Source of the DNA: Elgaria multicarinata webbii
Lineage: Eukaryota; Chordata; Lepidosauria; Squamata; Anguidae
Reading direction: 5' to 3'
Assembly (NCBI RefSeq): GCF_023053635.1
Contig: NC_086192.1
Span: forward strand, 11,209,001-11,273,000
Length of the DNA stretch: 64,000 nucleotides
In this document: one piece after another, positions 26,150 to 37,300 of the stretch
Position numbering within the stretch: the stretch's first letter is position 1
How the letters are laid out: each line of letters opens with the position of its first letter
Notes under the pieces: generated by a model
The model's database searches: none
The model's input: the letters and a program-made list of their open reading frames with translations, nothing else
Told to the model about the DNA's origin: nothing
Translations under genes and position numbers: made by a program

Positions 26150-27140
26150 GAGGCCACGATCCATGGTCGCCCCACCACCACGCAGGCCCGCGTCCCCGCC
26201 CCAAGTGTGGGCTTGAGGAGTGAGGGAACCCGCTCCAGCGTGGAGGGTTCACACAGGTACAGCGAGCGGATCGCCCCGCTCTCCACTCGCGTGTCCGCGC
26301 GTCCCCAACGTAGCGCGCGGAGAGCCCCCTCCTGGATGCAAACCACTCTGCACGCGTGTTCGCGCGTTCCCACGTCGTCGTGGTCTAACACCCCCCCCCC
26401 AAAAAAAAAGAACGAGGGCGAGCGAGTGGGAAGGCGAGCGCTCCTACCTTGCGGCGCTTGTCGGCGAAGGGCAGCGCCAGCCAGGGCATGGCCCGGGCGG
26501 CTTCTTGCCAGCGCTGCTGGTCCTGCTCGGCCGACACGAAGACGATCTCCAGGCGCTGCTGCGGGAGAGAAGGAGGCGGCGGCGGCGCGGGGTCCGGAGC
26601 CGCTCCGGCGTCCGTTCCGGCGCGGGCCGCCGGCTGGAAGCGCGCGTAAAAGGCGGCCAGGCTGGCAGCGAGCTGCGCGCCCGGGCCGCCGCCGCCCGCG
26701 CCCGCTGCTCCTCCTGCTCCCCCGGCCGCCCCGGCGCCGCAGTAGCCGAAGTAGAGCCCCACCAGCGAGACGCCCCGCGCCGGCAGCGACGCCGTGGCCA
26801 CCGGCGAGCCGTCGGGCGCCGCTAGCGCCTCGCCCAGCAACTCCGCCAGCGCCGCAGACGCAGCCATGCCCGAGCCCCGCCGAGCCAGCCAGCCAGCCAG
26901 CCAGCCAGCCGCGGCCGCCAGCGGGCGCTCCCGGCCCCGCCGAGCCCAGCCTCGCCTCGCCCCGCGTGGCGCGGCCGGGCTGGACCGCCTCGCAGCCCCG
27001 GACCGCCCCCGGCCCGGCAGGCGCCGCCCCCGGCCCCCCAGCCGCCCCCGGCCCCCCGGCCAAGGGGGCCGAACTCGCCGGAGAGGCCTCGGCGGGATTA
27101 CGCGCGAGGATTACGCGCGACTGGGGCAAGCCCAACCCAG
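26150..27140 (-). promoter_or_regulatory. NXN: CpG island and presumed promoter of NXN
   Basis: A sharp block of very high G+C and CpG density covers NXN exon 1 and about 270 bp upstream of its ATG. Long spurious reading frames occur on both strands because stop codons are rare at this composition. No TATA box is evident near the ATG, as usual for CpG-island promoters. A short (CCAG)n run at about 26883-26909 lies just upstream of the start codon, probably in the 5' UTR. Edges are judged by eye. Confidence 0.7.
26448..26867 (-). CDS. NXN: Nucleoredoxin exon 1 (N-terminal 140 codons)
   Basis: Nucleoredoxin is a thioredoxin-fold oxidoreductase of cytosol and nucleus that binds and restrains Dishevelled in Wnt signalling. 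This exon encodes the start of the protein. The motif LPARGVSLVGLYFG is followed by an Ala/Gly/Pro-rich linker, then AQLAASLAAFYARF, then RLEIVFVSAEQDQQRWQ and AMPWLALPFADKRRK. These match the known NXN N-terminal thioredoxin-like module, where human NXN reads ARGISLLGLYFG, RLEIVFVSSDQDQRQWQ and MPWLALPYKEKHRK. The exon ends AAG|GTAGGA, a good phase-0 donor. The ATG sits at 26865-26867 in a CpG-rich context. The Gly/Ala and Pro stretches (about residues 41-60 and 89-100) are longer than in human. The catalytic CPPC motif lies in a later exon outside the window. Confidence 0.92.
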
Positions 27141-27179
27141 GATCGCCGCCTTGCTCAGGAGGAGGAGGGAGAGCTATTT

Positions 27180-27580
27180 CCTATCTATCTATCTATCCAT
27201 CCATCCATCCATCCATCTATCTATTTATTTATTTCATTTCTATACCGCCCCATAGCCGAAGCTCTCTGGGCGGTTCACCAAAATCAAAACCACAATAAAA
27301 CAACCAAGAGGTTGAAAGCACAAAGACAAAATACAGTATCAAAAGCACAACCAGGATAAAACCACGCAGCAAAATTGATATAAGGTTAAAATACAGAGTT
27401 AAAACAGTAAAATTTAAATTTAAGTTAAAATTAAGTGTTGAAATACTGAGAGAATAAAAAGGTCTTCAGTTGGCGATTAAAAGGGTACAGTGTAGGCGCC
27501 AGGTGGACTTCTCTGGGGAGCTCATTCCACAACTGGGGTGCCCATTCCACAACTGGGGTGCCACGGCGGAGAAAGCAATA
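27180..27580 (-). mobile_element. L2-clade LINE 3' end
   Basis: Starts on the + strand with (CTAT)n and (CCAT)n and an (ATTT)n tail, then TATACCGCCCCATAGCCGAA and CTCTCTGGGCGGTTCAC. It lies about 310 bp upstream of the NXN ATG, at the edge of the CpG island. Confidence 0.65.
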
Positions 27581-27640
27581 ATAAAATAAATTTATTTTAT
27601 TATTGCAGTTATATCCTGCCTTTTCTCCTACAAGGAACCC

Positions 27641-27689
<49 letters not shown>
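27641..27689. repeat. (AAT)n microsatellite
   Basis: About 16 AAT units, joined directly to the 5' side of the L2 LINE fragment. Confidence 0.95.
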
Positions 27690-28898
27690 GATCACGATCT
27701 TCTCTTAGATTCCCTCCATGACCTTGGACTCTGTGGCTCTGTCTATAACTGGTTCGCCTCCTATCTAGAGGGTCGCTCTTTCAGCGTGTCGGTGCTTGGC
27801 CCGTTGTTGTTCTCTCTATACATGCTGCCCTTGGGTAAGCTTATTCAATGTCACGGCCTTCAATATCACCTGTATGCCGATGATACACAATTATATCTCT
27901 CATCTCCGGAACTTTCTCCTGATGTTCACGATCGTATCTCGGCATGTCTTTCAGATATCTCAGCCTGGCTGCTTCATCGTCGTTTGAAACTTAATATGGC
28001 AAAAACTGAACTGCTTGTTTTTCCTCCTAAACCTTCTCCTCACCTCTCATTCTCTCTTACTGTCAACGATGTCACGCTTACTCCGGTCAAGGAAGCTCGT
28101 AGTCTTGGCTTTATATTTGACTCCTCGCTCTCCTTTACTCCTCACATCGAGGCAGTAGCTAAATCCTGTCGTATCTTCCTGTATAATATTGCCAGGATTC
28201 GACCATTTTTGTCTGTCTCTTCTGCCAAGACTCTCGTTCACGCACTGGTTATCTCTCGGTTGGACTACTGCAACCTTCTTCTCTTTGGCCTTCCTTCGTC
28301 TCACATCAGTCCGCTGGTCTCTGTCCACCACTCTGCCGCTAAGATCATCTTCTTGGCCCGCCGCTCTGACCAGGTCACTCCACTTCTGAAATCTCTTCAT
28401 TGGCTTCCAATTCACTCCAGAATCCAATATAAACTTCTCCTGCTGACCTTCAAAGCTCTTCACGGTCTAGCTCCTGCCTATCTCTCCTCTCTCATCTCAC
28501 ACTATCGCCCCGCTCGTGCTCTCCGCTCCTCTGATGCCATGCTTCTCGCCTGCCCCAGGACCTCCACTTCCCTTACTCGGCTCTGTCCTTTTTCTTCTGC
28601 TGCCCCTTACGCCTGGAACGCTCTTCCAGATCACTTGAGAACTACAAACTCAATCACTGCTTTTAAAACTCAGCTAAAAACTTTTCTTTTCCCTATAGCC
28701 TTCAAATATTGAGTTTGTTCTGACTCTATACTGTTAGCTTCACCCTACCCGGTGCCTGTTTACACTTCCCTGTGCCTGTTTGCATTCTCCTTCCCTCTTT
28801 ATTGTTTACTACAACTTATTAGATTGTAAGCCTATGCGGCAGGGTCTTGCTATTTACTGTGTTATCTGTACAGCACCATGTACATTGATGGTGCTATA

Positions 28899-28951
<53 letters not shown>

Positions 28952-28952
28952 T
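27690..28952 (+). mobile_element. L2-clade LINE, 3' half with an open reverse-transcriptase frame
   Basis: An uninterrupted frame from about 27690 to 28712 encodes roughly 340 residues of reverse transcriptase. It runs from [20 protein letters not shown] through the catalytic YADDTQLY and the thumb region ([27 protein letters not shown]) to the C-terminal [19 protein letters not shown]. The 3' UTR ends GGTGCTATATAAATAAATAA and an (AAT)n tail. The endonuclease half is absent. The open frame and full tail suggest a fairly young, 5'-truncated insertion. Confidence 0.88.
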
Positions 28953-29385
28953 CCCGCCTCTCCATCCGGATTGAGGCAGGGAACAACACAGAATACCAAA
29001 ATATTATAAAATACATAAAAGTGATTAAAAACATACGAAACGTATAAAAAGCGATGTATTTTAGATGCATCACTTCCTCTGTACCTATTCTACCGTCTAG
29101 ATATATTTGTTTGTTTATTTATTGGATGCATTTTTAGACCGCCCGGTAGCCGAAGCTCTCCGGGGCGGTTTACGGAAATTATAAAGCGTAGAAGCCGTTG
29201 GATATATAAAACGAACAGTATAAAAAGTGTGATGTAAAAATACAGTATAAGAATGCGGCCTGGATAAAAATCAAGCAAGGAATACCGGTTTAAAATGCGA
29301 AGTTAAAACGGCAACGTTAAAATCTAATTGCTAGACTGGTAAAATGCTGAGAAAATAAAAAGGTCTTCGCCCAGCGTCTAAAAGC
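28953..29385 (-). mobile_element. LINE 3' ends in minus orientation
   Basis: The word CCCGCCTCTCCATCCGGATT (28955-28975) is the inverted GAGGCGGG-type 3' end also seen at 53260 and 54545. From about 29105, TTTTTAGACCGCCCGGTAGC marks an L2-type 3' end. Confidence 0.55.
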
Positions 29386-29656
29386 CATTTGGATGGCTTG
29401 AAAAGGGGGTTGGATCAATTCCTGGAGGCAAAGGCTATCCATGGCTACTAGCCTTGATGGTTGTGTGCTATCTCAAGTATTCGAGACAGTAAGCCTGTGT
29501 GCAGCAGTTGCTGGGGAACATGGGTGGGAGGGTGCTGTTGCACCATTTCCTGCTTTCTTGGTCCCTGGCCGATGGCTGGTTGGCCTCTGTGTGAACAGAG
29601 TGCTGGACTAGATGGACCCTTGGTCTGATCCAGCAGGGATCTTCTCATGTTCTTAC
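29386..29656 (+). mobile_element. CR1-clade LINE 3' region with ATGTTCTT tail
   Basis: Runs from GGATGGCTTGAAAAGGGGGT through GGCTACTAGCCTTGATGGTT to CTTCTCATGTTCTTAC. Same family as 15165-15502. Confidence 0.6.
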
Positions 29657-29724
29657 CCATTTCTATCAGTTGCCTTTCATATGCTTCCTTTGTATCAAAT
29701 CGATCCTATATATTCTTTAGATAG

Positions 29725-30010
29725 ATAGAATCGGCAGGGGGCTACCAGGAGCAGGGCCTTTTCTGTTGTGGCACCCTGGTTCGGGAAAGAACTCCCTGGA
29801 GAGGTCCGCCTGGCGCCAGGCAAAGACCTTTTCATTTTCCCGAGCAATTTCAGCATTCCGCCTTTTCAATCTCTGCACTTTGACCCGCGGGTTTTTACTC
29901 CGGGTGAACAATTTCACACTGCTGTTTTATGCCATTATATTTTACAACGCCTTTTGCATGTGCTCTTTGATTTTCGTGAACCGCCGGGAGAAAGGTAATC
30001 AATCCATCAA
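29725..30010 (+). mobile_element. L2-clade LINE 3' end
   Basis: GTGGCACCCTGGTTCGGGAA, then the CCTGGAGAGGTCCGCCTGGC word of the C-terminus (LPGEVRLAPG), ending in TTCGTGAACCGCCGGGAGAA. Confidence 0.55.
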
Positions 30011-30106
30011 TACAAATAAAAGCAATGCACGTAAAGAGTTTCCCTTGTATTTATCATCTATCCACATCGATCTATTCATAACTGTCCATCTATATCTACC
30101 TATAGC

Positions 30107-30108
<2 letters not shown>

Positions 30109-30159
<51 letters not shown>
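30109..30159. repeat. (TA)n microsatellite
   Basis: About 25 TA units. Confidence 0.95.
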
Positions 30160-30161
<2 letters not shown>

Positions 30162-31790
30162 ACATAGTTTCTTTTGTAACTATCAATGATCAATGCATCT
30201 AGCATCGCTTCCTTTCTCCCAAGAAAGGCTCTGATCCCACTATACGTGCTTACCTACGAGGGAACAAGCCCTTTTGAACCAGGTAGGCCTTACTTCCAAG
30301 TAAACACGCAGAGGAGGAGGTCTTCCTACATCTCCCGAATTTCACCAAGGGCAATGTATGTTAAGGCTCTACTCCCGTTCTCCACATTTCCCCAGGTGTA
30401 AGCCCCGTAGAATGGAACAGGGCCTGCTTTGGAGTAAGACGCGCAAACGCCGGCGTTGTTTGGGGCTACGCTTTCATTTGGAAGCGGACCGGGGGGGGGG
30501 GGCTCCCGCCAGTTTTAAAAAGGAGGGGAATGGGGACTGGTTATAGAAAGGACCAAAAAGCCCCAATCCGGTGCCCTGTAGATGTTTCGGACTGCAATTC
30601 CCATCAGCCCCAGTCAGCCTGGCCAACGGTCAGGAACGCCGGGTGTCGTAGGCCCAAACGTCGGTGGGCCACAAACAGCATGAGCGAAAGCAAACAGAAA
30701 CCCACTCGTCTGCGAAATGGGTACAGTGCTAGAAGCAATGCGGTGGAGTAGTGAGAACGTCCGGCTTCGGAGGGCGGTGGAGTCTTGAATTCAAATCCTT
30801 GCCCAGTCACAGTGCTCTCTGGGTGAGCCTAAGAAAGTAGGGCGTGCATGTGTGTGCCGCATTGAACCCTTGCAGGAAGGGGTAGGTATGAACTTCCTGG
30901 CTCAGTGTCATCTCTAGGTTTTGGGGGGCTGTGTGCAAGTCCCCATCCCTCAGGGAGTCACAGCTGCTCTTCCTCTTCCTCCTCTTCCTCCTCATTGACA
31001 CTGCTAGGCCGTGCCATCTGCTGCTGTTTCACATCACCACCGTTGTCTGGGCCAGAGTCAGGTGGGCAAACAGGTATAGGGGGCTTTTGCCAGTGTCCCC
31101 CTGCTAGGGCGTGGGCCCTTGGAGAATGCTAGGAGTTGTAGGGCTTTCCCCCCTGTCTAAACACGTCTAGAGTTGAGTCCTTGGGGAGCCAGGTGCCAGC
31201 CCCAAATCTCACCATTTTTATAGCTAGATATGTAGCTGGAGGGTTCCTCGTGGAACCCTTTCCGCTTTGCTCCTTCCCGAAATGTCCCTGTTTGGTGCAG
31301 GTAACCTTGGGAAAGCACACATACACCTCGAGAAGGTAGAAGGCTAGAAGCCGGGACCTTATTTTGGGGGCAGCCCCATTTGCGCTTCTAAAACGATCGG
31401 CACGCAACCACACAAGTTCACGCCTAAAAGGAAGGATGCTAAAAGGACGGTTCACCTGGTTGAGTCACCAGTTGCGCTGTGGACTCACACATGTCGGAAG
31501 CGGCTTAGTCAGACCACTGGTCCATCTAGCCCTGGGTAGGAGACGCTGAGCAGCAACAGCTCTGCTGGGTTTCAGGCAGTTTTCCCAGCCCTACTGAACC
31601 GGGGATTCTCTGGATGCAGCACCTCTTATTTGCAGGAGCCGTGGAGCCATATAGCCAAGATTTCCAAAATTGGCTAGGGGAGTCATTTGGCTTTCAAATT
31701 GAAATGCTGGCAAAGCAGCTAATGGGGCATGAATGACACCCAGTGGCCGCAGAAAGCATTGCAGTGGGATCACCTAGCTGTTATAATTTT
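30160..31790. other. Flank between NXN and SLC47A gene A, no gene supported
   Basis: A GGCTGCAATCCTA-family remnant lies at about 30235-30400, an 'actcccat' foldback at 30566-30660, a degraded tRNA-SINE at about 30740-30850 and a SINE body at about 31480-31630. The rest is unrecognised. Confidence 0.4.
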
Positions 31791-31796
31791 ATTCCT

Positions 31797-32475
31797 TTTA
31801 GGGTGCAACCCTATGCCTGTTTAGATAGAAAATTGCTACAACTGCCAGCATGGCTGGCTGTGGAATGCATGGGAGTCGTAGGACTTTTTTTCCTGTCGAA
31901 ACATGTATAGGATTGCAGGATTGTTTCCTGTCTAAACATGCATGGGTTTGTAGGACATTTTCCTGTCTAAACGTGCTTGGGATTGTAGGACTTTTCCCCA
32001 TCAAAACATGCAAGGGGTTGTAGGACTTTTCCCCATCGAAACATGCATGAGATTGTAGGACTTTTCCCTGTTGAAACATGCATAGGATTGCAGAACTTTT
32101 TCCTGTCTAAACGTGCTTGGGATTGTAGGACTTTTTCCTGTCTAAACATGCATGGGATTGTAGGATTTTTTCCTGTCTAAACATGCATGGGATTGTAGGA
32201 ATTTTTCCTGTCTAAACATGCATGGGATTGTAGGACTTTTTCCTGTCGAAACATGCATAGGATTGCAGAACTGTTTCCTGTCAAAACATGCATAGGATTG
32301 CAGAACTTTTTCCTGTCTAAACGTGCATGTGATTGTAGGACTTTTTCCTGTCTAAACATGCGTGGGATTGTAGGACATTTTCCTGTCGAAACATGCATGT
32401 GATTGTAGGACATTTTCCTGTCGAAACATGCATGTGATTGTAGGACTTTTTCCTGTCGAAACATATGTAGGATTG
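31797..32475. repeat. 35-bp minisatellite grown from a MITE arm, about 17 copies
   Basis: Units read GCATGGGATTGTAGGACTTT plus TTCCTGTCTAAACAT with point changes. At its left edge (31797-31920) lies a foldback MITE whose right arm is exactly this unit. The inverse of this unit forms the array at 45787-46290. Confidence 0.88.
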
Positions 32476-32640
32476 TGCCCTTATTCACTCTTCCATTGAT
32501 TTCTACAGCCCTTGCTTTCATCTGGGTTTTATGCCGGTTGCCACTGTTTTCTGTTTTTTATATTTTGAACAACTTCTCTGTCCTGTGATTCGCTCGCCGT
32601 GCACCACTCCTGCTTTCGAGATGAAGGGAAAACCAAAAGT

Positions 32641-32646
32641 TTATTG
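32641..32646 (-). terminator. Candidate poly(A) signal for SLC47A gene A
   Basis: AATAAA on the minus strand about 1.07 kb past the gene A stop codon. It is the nearest good match I saw downstream, and it would imply a 3' UTR spanning about 32620-33712 that includes a MITE at about 32823-32925. No transcript evidence is available. Confidence 0.3.
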
Positions 32647-33712
32647 ACAGGGACAACTAAGCCCCAAAACCTGAGTGTTGCTTCAAGGCACACTCACATC
32701 TAGCACAAAAACGGGGCAGAATTAACCACCCTGCAAAAAAGGTTGACTCCAGAAACGGGCAGCATTTGGGCTGTGTCTGAGCATACAAGAGCCTGGAATT
32801 GTATTAACCAATCCCCCGTTAGAACAGGGGCCAGCCTTCCAGATATTCTGGCCTGCAACTCCCAGCGGCCCTAGACAGTGGCAAGGTATGCTGGGAACTG
32901 TAGTCCAAAATCCCCACAGGTCTGCGAGTTCCCCTCGCCCGGGACAGAACTACCCTTAGTAGGAGGAAAGACGACCCTTGATGGCACCACCTGTTAAAAT
33001 AACTCGGAAAACAGTTTAATTTGTAAAAAGCCTGAACCGTACCAAAAGACGGAATTACCAAAAAAACCCACCCAAACATACAGTACAAAGAAAGAAACCG
33101 CACATTTGGCGAGAGAGGTCGCTCACGGGGCACGAGGGGCCAACCCAGCGGAGGCTCCGTCGCTTGGCACACTCCGCGTGGCTGTTGTATTAAAACTCCG
33201 ACGACGCGAAAACGGCTTTCCGTTTTGCCTCCGGAGGGGCGTCGCACGGTCGCAGCCGCCCCGCTGTTGCCTCTGATCCGATTTCGGAGATAACCGCGGG
33301 AGGGGAGGTGCTGGTGGGCCGGACTGGGGTGCCCCACAGGCCAGATTACGGCCAGGCGGCGAAGTTTCCGCACCGTTGAATTAAAAGGATTTGATCGGCA
33401 AGGAAGGGGGCGGGTGATTTCAGCCGAAACCGACGCCTGACGCTGAACCGCCCAATAAATGTCTATTTTATCGCCCTTTTACGGATGAGCAAGGAAGTGG
33501 CATAACACAGCGGTTCCCTCCAGCCTGTGACACGGGCCAACGGCGAACCAGTATTCTTCAGGCCGGATAAGACACCGTCTCACTTCCGGGCGGAGAAGCG
33601 ATTCTTCGTAAACGGAGGAGACGGGTCGGATCACCTCCCCGGTCAAGACCCGGCAGCCTCTTTCTCGCCGGGGCGTCCCCTCCCCGCACACGAGTCCGTC
33701 CCTTTCAGGCGC

Positions 33713-33922
33713 CTAGCTGTTACTCAAAAGGAGGCGGATCAGGATGCCGGCGACCAGGGAGGTCACGGCCAGCACCAGGGCCAGCCCACGGCGCCAAATG
33801 AGCTCCTTCCCCGACAAGACATCCGTGGCCGGGACAACGAGGAGATGCGGGGACTCTTCGGCCTCGATGAGTTGGTGGTCCGGCCTGCTGACCACGAAGA
33901 CGTCGCCGTTGGGAATCTCCGC
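33713..33922 (-). CDS. SLC47A1-like: SLC47A gene A, exon 16 (last coding exon)
   Basis: Encodes residues 480-548: the cytoplasmic tail [20 protein letters not shown] and onward, then helix [20 protein letters not shown], ending LSNS-stop (TAG at 33713-33715). Only the acceptor CACGGAG|GCG keeps exon 15 in frame. A more canonical CACAG lies 17 nt upstream but would shift the frame and lose the last helix. Human MATE1 has the same junction context (KKACQQ|AQVHANL). Confidence 0.88.
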   Translation of the reverse strand, partial: AEIPNGDVFVVSRPDHQLIEAEESPHLLVVPATDVLSGKELIWRRGLALVLAVTSLVAGILIRLLLSNS

Positions 33923-34280
33923 CTCCGTGGAGAGGTAGGCTGTGCGAGAGAGGAGACCTAGCCGTTAGATTAGGGGCGGGCGACTTCGGAAGGTCCAGGA
34001 GGGGGGGCGGGGCATGCTGAAATTTGCTGAAATTTCAGCTGAAATTTGGCGGGCCGCAAAAAAAAGGGTCGGGGGCCCATATCCGGCCCGCACGTCGTTC
34101 ACCCCTGCATTAAATCAAACAGATGATCCTCACGAAAGCCAGGCTGGGAGGAGGTGGCCGGGGAGGGCGGTTTTTGTGGGCACCGGTCGGTTAAAATATA
34201 CATCTCTTTCCACTTGGGTTTTTCATACCAACCTTCCAGAAACCCTCCTTTCTCTCTTGGGCGGCCCATGATAAAATAAT

Positions 34281-34312
<32 letters not shown>

Positions 34313-37300
34313 CATAGCACAGAGCTGTGCATTTTAAAAGGCGGAGCAAACATATTGTAGAAGGATTAGCCGAGGGGCGTAGACGGGAATTCCTTCTGGA
34401 CTGCCCCCCCCCCCCAGGACATAAGGGAAAAAGCAGGCCGCTGCCCTCCCCAATCCCAGAAATGTAAGTGGGGGGGGGGCAAAGCCACCCAAGAGCTACT
34501 TCTTGCTACACGTGTTAAAACAGAATGGATGATTTCCCCCACGTTTTACCCTTTTCTCTCTCCCCTGTAAGCTCCTTGCGGGCAGAAGCCTACCGGAATT
34601 TTTGCTGTTGCTCCGTAGTGCCTGATGCACGTGGGTGATACTCCCCCCACTTTGGGGATGTGTGTGTAAGGTAAACAGCAGAGCACTTCGCAGACCCGGC
34701 TGCAGCTTTTTGGGAATGGAGGGGGTGTGTGGAGGGGGGGTAGGCAAAGTTTCGTCTGTCAGATCTGCCCCGCCTCCGCTTTGTCGGTGGGCCCTGGCAG
34801 ACTTTTCTAAGTAGTGCCGGGGTCCCAATCCCCAACCCCGGTCAATCCACACACACACCGCTTAAAAGGTACCTAAGGGCACGGGCTTGTTTGCAGCGTC
34901 GGCGTCAGTAGTTCGTACCCGGGCCGTCAGCCCGGCTCGGATCTGGGCCTAAGAAATAGGAAGGAGAAGGAGAAGGAGAAGAAGGCTTAGAAGGGCGGCC
35001 TGGAAATTTGCATCCCAATTGAGGCAGATGTACTCAGCCTTCAGCCGGCATAACCAAGGCCTCTGCAGATCTATGTGCATGTAAAGCCCTGCAACTCCTT
35101 CCCGCCCCGCAATTCTCACTTAGAATCTGAGAACAGAATTGTGAGAACGCCACAGTCAATTTTTTAAAAAAATGCCTGGCCCGGATCAAGTTCCTAGCGT
35201 TCACTATTGTCATCATTTCCCTAGCCCTCTTCATTTCCAAGTTTCTAGCCCTCATCATTTCCCTAGCTCTCTTCATTTCCAAGTTCCTAGCCCTCATCAT
35301 TTTCAAGTTTCTGGTCCTCATCATTTCCCTAGCCCTCTTCATTTCCAAGTTTCTGGTCCTCATCATTTCCCTAGCCCTCTTCATTTCCAAGTTTCTGGTC
35401 CTCATCATTTCCCTAGCTCTCTTCATTTCCAAGTTCCTAGCCCTCATCATTTTCAAGTTTCTGGTCCTCATCATTTCCCTAGCCCTCTTCATTTCCAAGT
35501 TTCTGGTCCTCATCATTTCCCTAGCTCTCTTCATTCCCAAGTTCCTGGCCCTCATCATTTTCAAGTTCCTGGTCCTTACAATCTCAATCATCTCACCACG
35601 TCAGTCAACTTTGAGAAATTAAAAACCACCGGCAGCCACAACAAAACAGATGTGGAAAAGTCACAGCGGAGGAAGATAAGGGAAACACAGCTACTCCGTC
35701 GGCGCTGCCGAGAGACCCGCCCCATTTGGCTCCTCCTCTCCTTGAACAGTTCCCATCCCAGTTGGTCCTTTTCGTAGAACAGCCTTTCCCAGCCTGGTGC
35801 TTTGGACTTCAGTGCCCAGCATTCCTGTCCATGTTGCCTGGGGCCAATGGGGATTGAAGTCCAACTCCCATCTGGCACGCAACAGCTTGGGGAAGGCTGC
35901 CTTAAAAGAACTATCTTCCCGGCATGGTGCCTGGGTTTGCTTTTTTCCTTCTCCCTCTGTGTCGCTTTTTCCTTTTGTGCCTGCCTTTTAGATTGTAAGA
36001 GCGGGTTCCACCCGGGTTTTCTCCGACGAAGTTGACTGGCAGCGACTCTCCAGGGAGTTTCCCCCAGCCCTACCTGGAGATGCCAGGAATCGAACTCGGG
36101 ACCTTGTGCATGCAAAACAAGAGCTGTACCACAGGCCTACGCCTTGGGCGCTGGAACCAGCCCTGTGCAGAAGCCTAAGGACCGACCTGCTGGGACTCAC
36201 CTCCTCCGCGGCTTTCTTCCAGTCGGCACGCAAGACGAAGACTAAGAAAGAAACGGCTTGCAGAGAGATGCAGACAATCAAACCGGTCCAGAGACCTGGA
36301 AGAAAAACGGGGAAAAATGCTCCAGGTGAACTGTTTGGTAGCTCAGAGTTATTCTTTTTGCTTCCTTTTCCGTCGTGTATTAAGTAAATACATTTCCCAC
36401 CCAACCCCAAATTCTGGGAGTCCTACGAAAGCCGGCTTGCGAGAGCATCTGAGGCACTCACTGTGTCCGCATGTAATGGCTAACTGGGTTGGTTTAACTA
36501 TGGCTAACTAATGGCTAAGAATGGAGCGCTTGCCTGCTTTCACTTTCCTAAACAACCCAGGGACATTCCTGGGTTATCAGGACACCCGAACCCAGGAATT
36601 CTGGTCTCTTTAGAGGTTAAACAACCCAGAGTTAACCCATGGGTTAATTCTGAGTACTTTAACCCCTAAAACCCCCAAAGTTTCCAGGTTCAGACATCAC
36701 AATAGCCCAGAAACAGGCAGTGGTCTCAGGGGTTCATAGAATCATAGAATCGTAGAGTTGGATGGGGCCTATAAGGCCATCGAGTCCAAACCCCTGCTCA
36801 ATGCAGGAATCCACCTTCAAGCATCCCTGACAGGTGGTTGTCCAGCTGACTCTTGAAGGCCTCTAGTATGGGAGAGCCCACAACCTCCCTTGGTTCCATT
36901 GTCGTACTGCTCTAACAGTCAGGAAGTTTTTCCTGATGTCCAGCTGGAATCTGGCTTCCTTTAACTTGAGCCCGTTATTCCGTGTCCTGCACTCTGGGAG
37001 GATCGAGAAGAGATCCTGGCCCTCCTCTGTGTGACAACCTTTCAAGTATTTGAAGAGTGCTCTCATGTCTCCCCTCAATCTTCTCTTCTCCAGGCTAAAC
37101 AGGCCCAGTTCTTTCAGTCTCTCTTCCTAGGGCTTTGTTTCCAGACCCCTGATCATCCTGGTTGCCCTCCTCTGAACACGCTCCAGCTTGTCTGCGTCCT
37201 TCTTGAATTGTGGAGCCCAGAACTGGACGCAATACTCTAGATGAGGCCTAACCAGGGCCGAATAGAGAGGAACCAGTACCTCACGCGATTTGGAAGCTAT

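Larger units (their letters stand above)
1..26447 (-). other. Part of NXN intron 1
   Basis: This stretch lies directly downstream, on the minus strand, of the splice donor that ends NXN exon 1. The first NXN intron is very long in other vertebrates, so I infer that all of it is intronic. I looked for the next conserved NXN exon (its start encodes residues like KLWNKYRI) and did not see it. The scattered reading frames here are short, have no recognisable domains, or belong to repeats. The stretch holds CR1 and L2-clade LINE pieces, tRNA-derived SINEs, hAT-type foldbacks, a 28-bp and a roughly 100-bp tandem repeat, and otherwise unassigned single-copy-looking sequence. Confidence 0.7.
33923..36200 (-). 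other. SLC47A gene A intron 15
   Basis: Contains (AAT)n at about 34277-34312, the tandem array at 35190-35590, an 'actcccat' foldback at 35787-35895 and a tRNA-Ala SINE at 36040-36144. Confidence 0.8.

Noticed and set aside
25966-27298. Very long open frames (about 390 and 360 codons) on both strands over the CpG island
   Set aside because: High G+C removes stop codons; only the NXN frame shows family similarity and a proper splice donor.
31797-32475. A CRISPR-like array
   Set aside because: Direct tandem units of 35 bp with no distinct spacers, in a eukaryotic genome; it is a minisatellite.
35172-35777. A 201-codon Pro/His-rich reading frame
   Set aside because: It is the translation of the tandem array in gene A intron 15.
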